DNA of 64,000 nucleotides from positions 1 through 64,000 of the forward strand of contig NZ_JANLNW010000050.1 of the NCBI RefSeq assembly GCF_025465945.1. Direction: 5' to 3'. The position numbers were made by a program, and so were the translations under genes. The notes beneath the pieces are model-generated. The model was not told the origin of the DNA. It worked only from the letters and a program-made list of their open reading frames with translations, and searched no databases. Shown here in pieces: positions 61,950 through 64,000 of this stretch. Source of the stretch: Pseudomonas sp. 6D_7.1_Bac1 (GTDB lineage Bacteria; Pseudomonadota; Gammaproteobacteria; Pseudomonadales; Pseudomonadaceae). Every line of letters begins with the position of its first letter. The stretch's first letter is position 1.

Positions 61950-62334
61950 AGAGGATTCCCGACGACAAAAAGCGGCTGGAACAGACCGAGTGAACAGACT
62001 TGAGCAAGGCTGTGACCACTGGCTTGCGCAAAACATTCACGTGATCGATGGAAGTTTTCACTCTGTCATAACGATAGCCGGTTAACGGCTATACCTTATA
62101 CAGCCACGAGCGAGCTCACCAGCACGGGCATTTTCGGTTTTTTTAACGCGATATGCCCCTGCCCGTCGGCCCGAGGATGGCCGCTGCCCCTCAAGCCTGA
62201 TAAAATCGCGCGCCTTCGTAGACCGGCAACGGCTGGGTACTCTGAAATGCTTGCGCGGCAAACGCGCCACAATTATTTCAGCGCGCTCACCGGGCTCGGT
62301 CGTTACCCCTGAATCCCCCCTAAAGGCCTGGATC
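61950..62334 (+). promoter_or_regulatory. Divergent intergenic region upstream of purM
   Basis: 385 bases between divergent DUF2066 and purM genes. An imperfect palindrome ATAGCCGGTTAACGGCTAT lies at 62073-62091, and an A/T-rich TGATAAAATCG at 62199-62209 is a candidate -10 for purM. No PUR-box or riboswitch was recognised. Confidence 0.4.
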
Positions 62335-63393
62335 ATGAGCAAGCAACCCTCCCTGAGCTACAAGGACGCCGGTGTAGACATCGACGCCGGTGAAGCATTG
62401 GTCGAACGCATCAAGAGCGTCGCCAAGCGCACTGCGCGCCCGGAAGTCATGGGCGGCCTGGGCGGTTTCGGCGCCCTCTGCGAAATCCCGGCTGGCTACA
62501 AGCAGCCCGTGCTGGTTTCCGGCACCGACGGCGTCGGCACCAAGCTGCGTCTGGCTCTGAACCTGAACAAGCACGACACCATCGGCATTGACCTGGTTGC
62601 CATGTGCGTCAACGATCTGGTGGTTTGCGGCGCCGAGCCGCTGTTCTTCCTCGACTACTACGCCACCGGCAAACTGAACGTCGACACCGCCGCTCAAGTC
62701 GTCACCGGCATCGGTGCTGGCTGCGAACTGTCCGGCTGCTCGCTGGTTGGCGGCGAAACCGCTGAAATGCCCGGCATGTACGAAGGCGAAGACTACGACC
62801 TGGCCGGCTTCTGCGTAGGCGTGGTCGAGAAATCGGAAATCATCGACGGCTCGAAAGTCGCAGCTGGCGATGCCCTGCTAGCCCTGCCGTCTTCCGGCCC
62901 GCACTCCAACGGCTACTCGCTGATCCGCAAGATCATCGAAGTGTCCGGTGCAGACATCGAAAACATCCAGCTCGACGGCAAACCGCTGACTGACCTGCTG
63001 ATGGCGCCAACCCGTATCTACGTCAAGCCGCTGCTCAAGCTGATCAAAGACACCGGCGCCGTCAAAGCCATGGCCCACATCACCGGTGGCGGCCTGCTCG
63101 ACAACATCCCGCGCGTCCTGCCAAAAGGTGCCCAGGCCGTGGTTGACGTTGCCAGCTGGCAGCGCCCCGCCGTCTTCGACTGGTTGCAGGAAAAAGGCAA
63201 CGTTGACGAAACCGAAATGCACCGCGTACTGAACTGCGGCGTCGGCATGGTTATCTGTGTTGGCCAGGAGCACGTTGAAACCGCGCTGAACGTACTGCGT
63301 GAAGCCGGCGAGCAGCCTTGGGTCATCGGTCAGATCGCTACCGCTGCCGAAGGTGCTGCCCAGGTTGAACTGAAGAACCTCAAGGCGCACTGA
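62335..63393 (+). CDS. purM: PurM, phosphoribosylformylglycinamidine cyclo-ligase
   Basis: 352 aa. It begins [20 protein letters not shown], with [40 protein letters not shown] and [20 protein letters not shown]. It closes the imidazole ring in purine synthesis (FGAM to AIR) with ATP. Usual length. The start at 62335 matches the family N-terminus. It is coupled to purN: the stop TGA and the purN ATG share bases. Confidence 0.97.
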   Translation: MSKQPSLSYKDAGVDIDAGEALVERIKSVAKRTARPEVMGGLGGFGALCEIPAGYKQPVLVSGTDGVGTKLRLALNLNKHDTIGIDLVAMCVNDLVVCGAEPLFFLDYYATGKLNVDTAAQVVTGIGAGCELSGCSLVGGETAEMPGMYEGEDYDLAGFCVGVVEKSEIIDGSKVAAGDALLALPSSGPHSNGYSLIRKIIEVSGADIENIQLDGKPLTDLLMAPTRIYVKPLLKLIKDTGAVKAMAHITGGGLLDNIPRVLPKGAQAVVDVASWQRPAVFDWLQEKGNVDETEMHRVLNCGVGMVICVGQEHVETALNVLREAGEQPWVIGQIATAAEGAAQVELKNLKAH

Positions 63394-64000
63394 TGTCCGC
63401 CACCTGTGATGTTGTGGTGCTGTTGTCCGGCACCGGCAGTAACTTGCAGGCCTTGATCGACGACGCGCAGAACGCGGACAACCCTGTGCGCATTCGCGCC
63501 GTGATCTCGAACCGCGCTGATGCCTACGGCCTTCAGCGCGCCAGGGACGCGGGTATCGACACCCGCTCTCTGGATCACAAGGCTTTCGAAGGTCGCGAGG
63601 CCTTCGATGCCGCCTTGATCGAACTGATCGACGCCTTCCAACCCAAGCTCGTTGTACTGGCCGGATTCATGCGTATTCTCAGCGCTGATTTCGTCCGTCA
63701 CTATCAGGGCCGCCTGCTCAATATCCATCCTTCGCTGCTACCCAAATACAAAGGGTTACACACTCATCAGCGAGCGCTGGAGGCCGGCGACACCGAACAC
63801 GGCTGCAGCGTGCACTTCGTCACCGAGGAACTCGATGGCGGACCACTGGTCGTACAGGCAGTAATACCGGTAGAGTTGCACGATTCGCCGCAGAGTCTGG
63901 CGCAACGGGTTCACACCCGGGAGCACCAGATTTACCCGATGGCCGTACGCTGGTTTGCCGAGGGCCGACTGAGCCTTGGCGAACAGGGTGCTTTACTGGA
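63393..64000 (+). CDS. purN: PurN, GAR formyltransferase (3' end beyond window)
   Basis: About 202 codons are present, with no stop before the right edge. VVVLLSGTGSNLQALIDDAQ and LVVLAGFMRILSADFVRHYQ are family motifs, with the catalytic asparagine and histidine in LLNIHPSLLPKYKGLHTHQR and the aspartate in DGGPLVVQAVIP. It transfers formyl from 10-formyl-tetrahydrofolate to GAR. The start overlaps the purM stop (TGATG). Confidence 0.97.
   Translation, partial: MSATCDVVVLLSGTGSNLQALIDDAQNADNPVRIRAVISNRADAYGLQRARDAGIDTRSLDHKAFEGREAFDAALIELIDAFQPKLVVLAGFMRILSADFVRHYQGRLLNIHPSLLPKYKGLHTHQRALEAGDTEHGCSVHFVTEELDGGPLVVQAVIPVELHDSPQSLAQRVHTREHQIYPMAVRWFAEGRLSLGEQGALL

Overview
The window is chromosomal DNA of a Pseudomonas, most likely of the P. 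fluorescens group. This rests on protein-level recognition (RdgC, Hda, PurM/PurN, an MxtR-type SSS hybrid kinase, a full late cobalamin operon) and on repeated extragenic palindromes of the pseudomonad type (GTGGGAGCGAGCCTGCTCGCGA and variants). No plasmid, phage or insertion-sequence gene was seen.

Layout. 1-5 kb: the 5' part of an Rhs/YD-repeat protein running off the left edge, a small HTH/unknown/Sel1 operon and a YkvA-like protein. 5-9 kb: an FKBP lipoprotein, then a membrane-anchored di-haem cytochrome (RoxA/di-haem peroxidase-like) paired with a membrane-anchored catalase-like protein. 9-17.6 kb: a high-affinity potassium uptake operon in the unusual order kdpF-(27-aa ORF)-kdpA-kdpC-kdpB-kdpD-kdpE. 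17.7-18.3 kb: two tandem copies of a tRNA-Val/tRNA-Asp unit, each with its own terminator. 18.4-32 kb: rdgC, an SBF transporter, a guanidine-II riboswitch plus guanidinium exporter, an MFS-acyltransferase fusion, a TDT transporter, a cupin, a TetR/MFS divergent pair with a striking 17-bp inverted repeat, the hybrid kinase and rmuC. 33-37.5 kb: a small DUF3509-like gene behind a long leader, a FadL porin, and a MarR-controlled MFS operon with palindromic operators. 37.5-46.8 kb: a ten-gene cobalamin operon (cobO-cobB-bluB-cbiB-cobD-cobQ-cobU-cobT-cobC-cobS) led by a cobalamin riboswitch.

47.6-56.2 kb is the most novel part: an A/T-richer, single-strand, tightly overlapping gene cluster. It starts with an Lrp-type regulator and a 37-codon peptide gene with a strong ribosome site and a downstream hairpin. 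Then come three different proteins that each join an N-terminal winged-helix-like (RRE/PqqD-like) segment to a haem-oxygenase-fold diiron oxidase domain. A class III aminotransferase, an ATP-grasp ligase, an MFS exporter and a GNAT acetyltransferase follow. I read it as an uncharacterised peptide-derived natural product (RiPP-like) pathway with its own export and possibly self-protection. Next to it lies an in-frame deletion remnant of a sorbosone-dehydrogenase-like gene, consistent with a variable locus.

56.5-64 kb is conserved core: an O-methyltransferase, two NlpC/P60 lipoproteins, hda, a PerM-type permease, a DUF2066 protein, and purM-purN running off the right edge.

All assignments are from reading sequence and recalled family knowledge; no database search was run.
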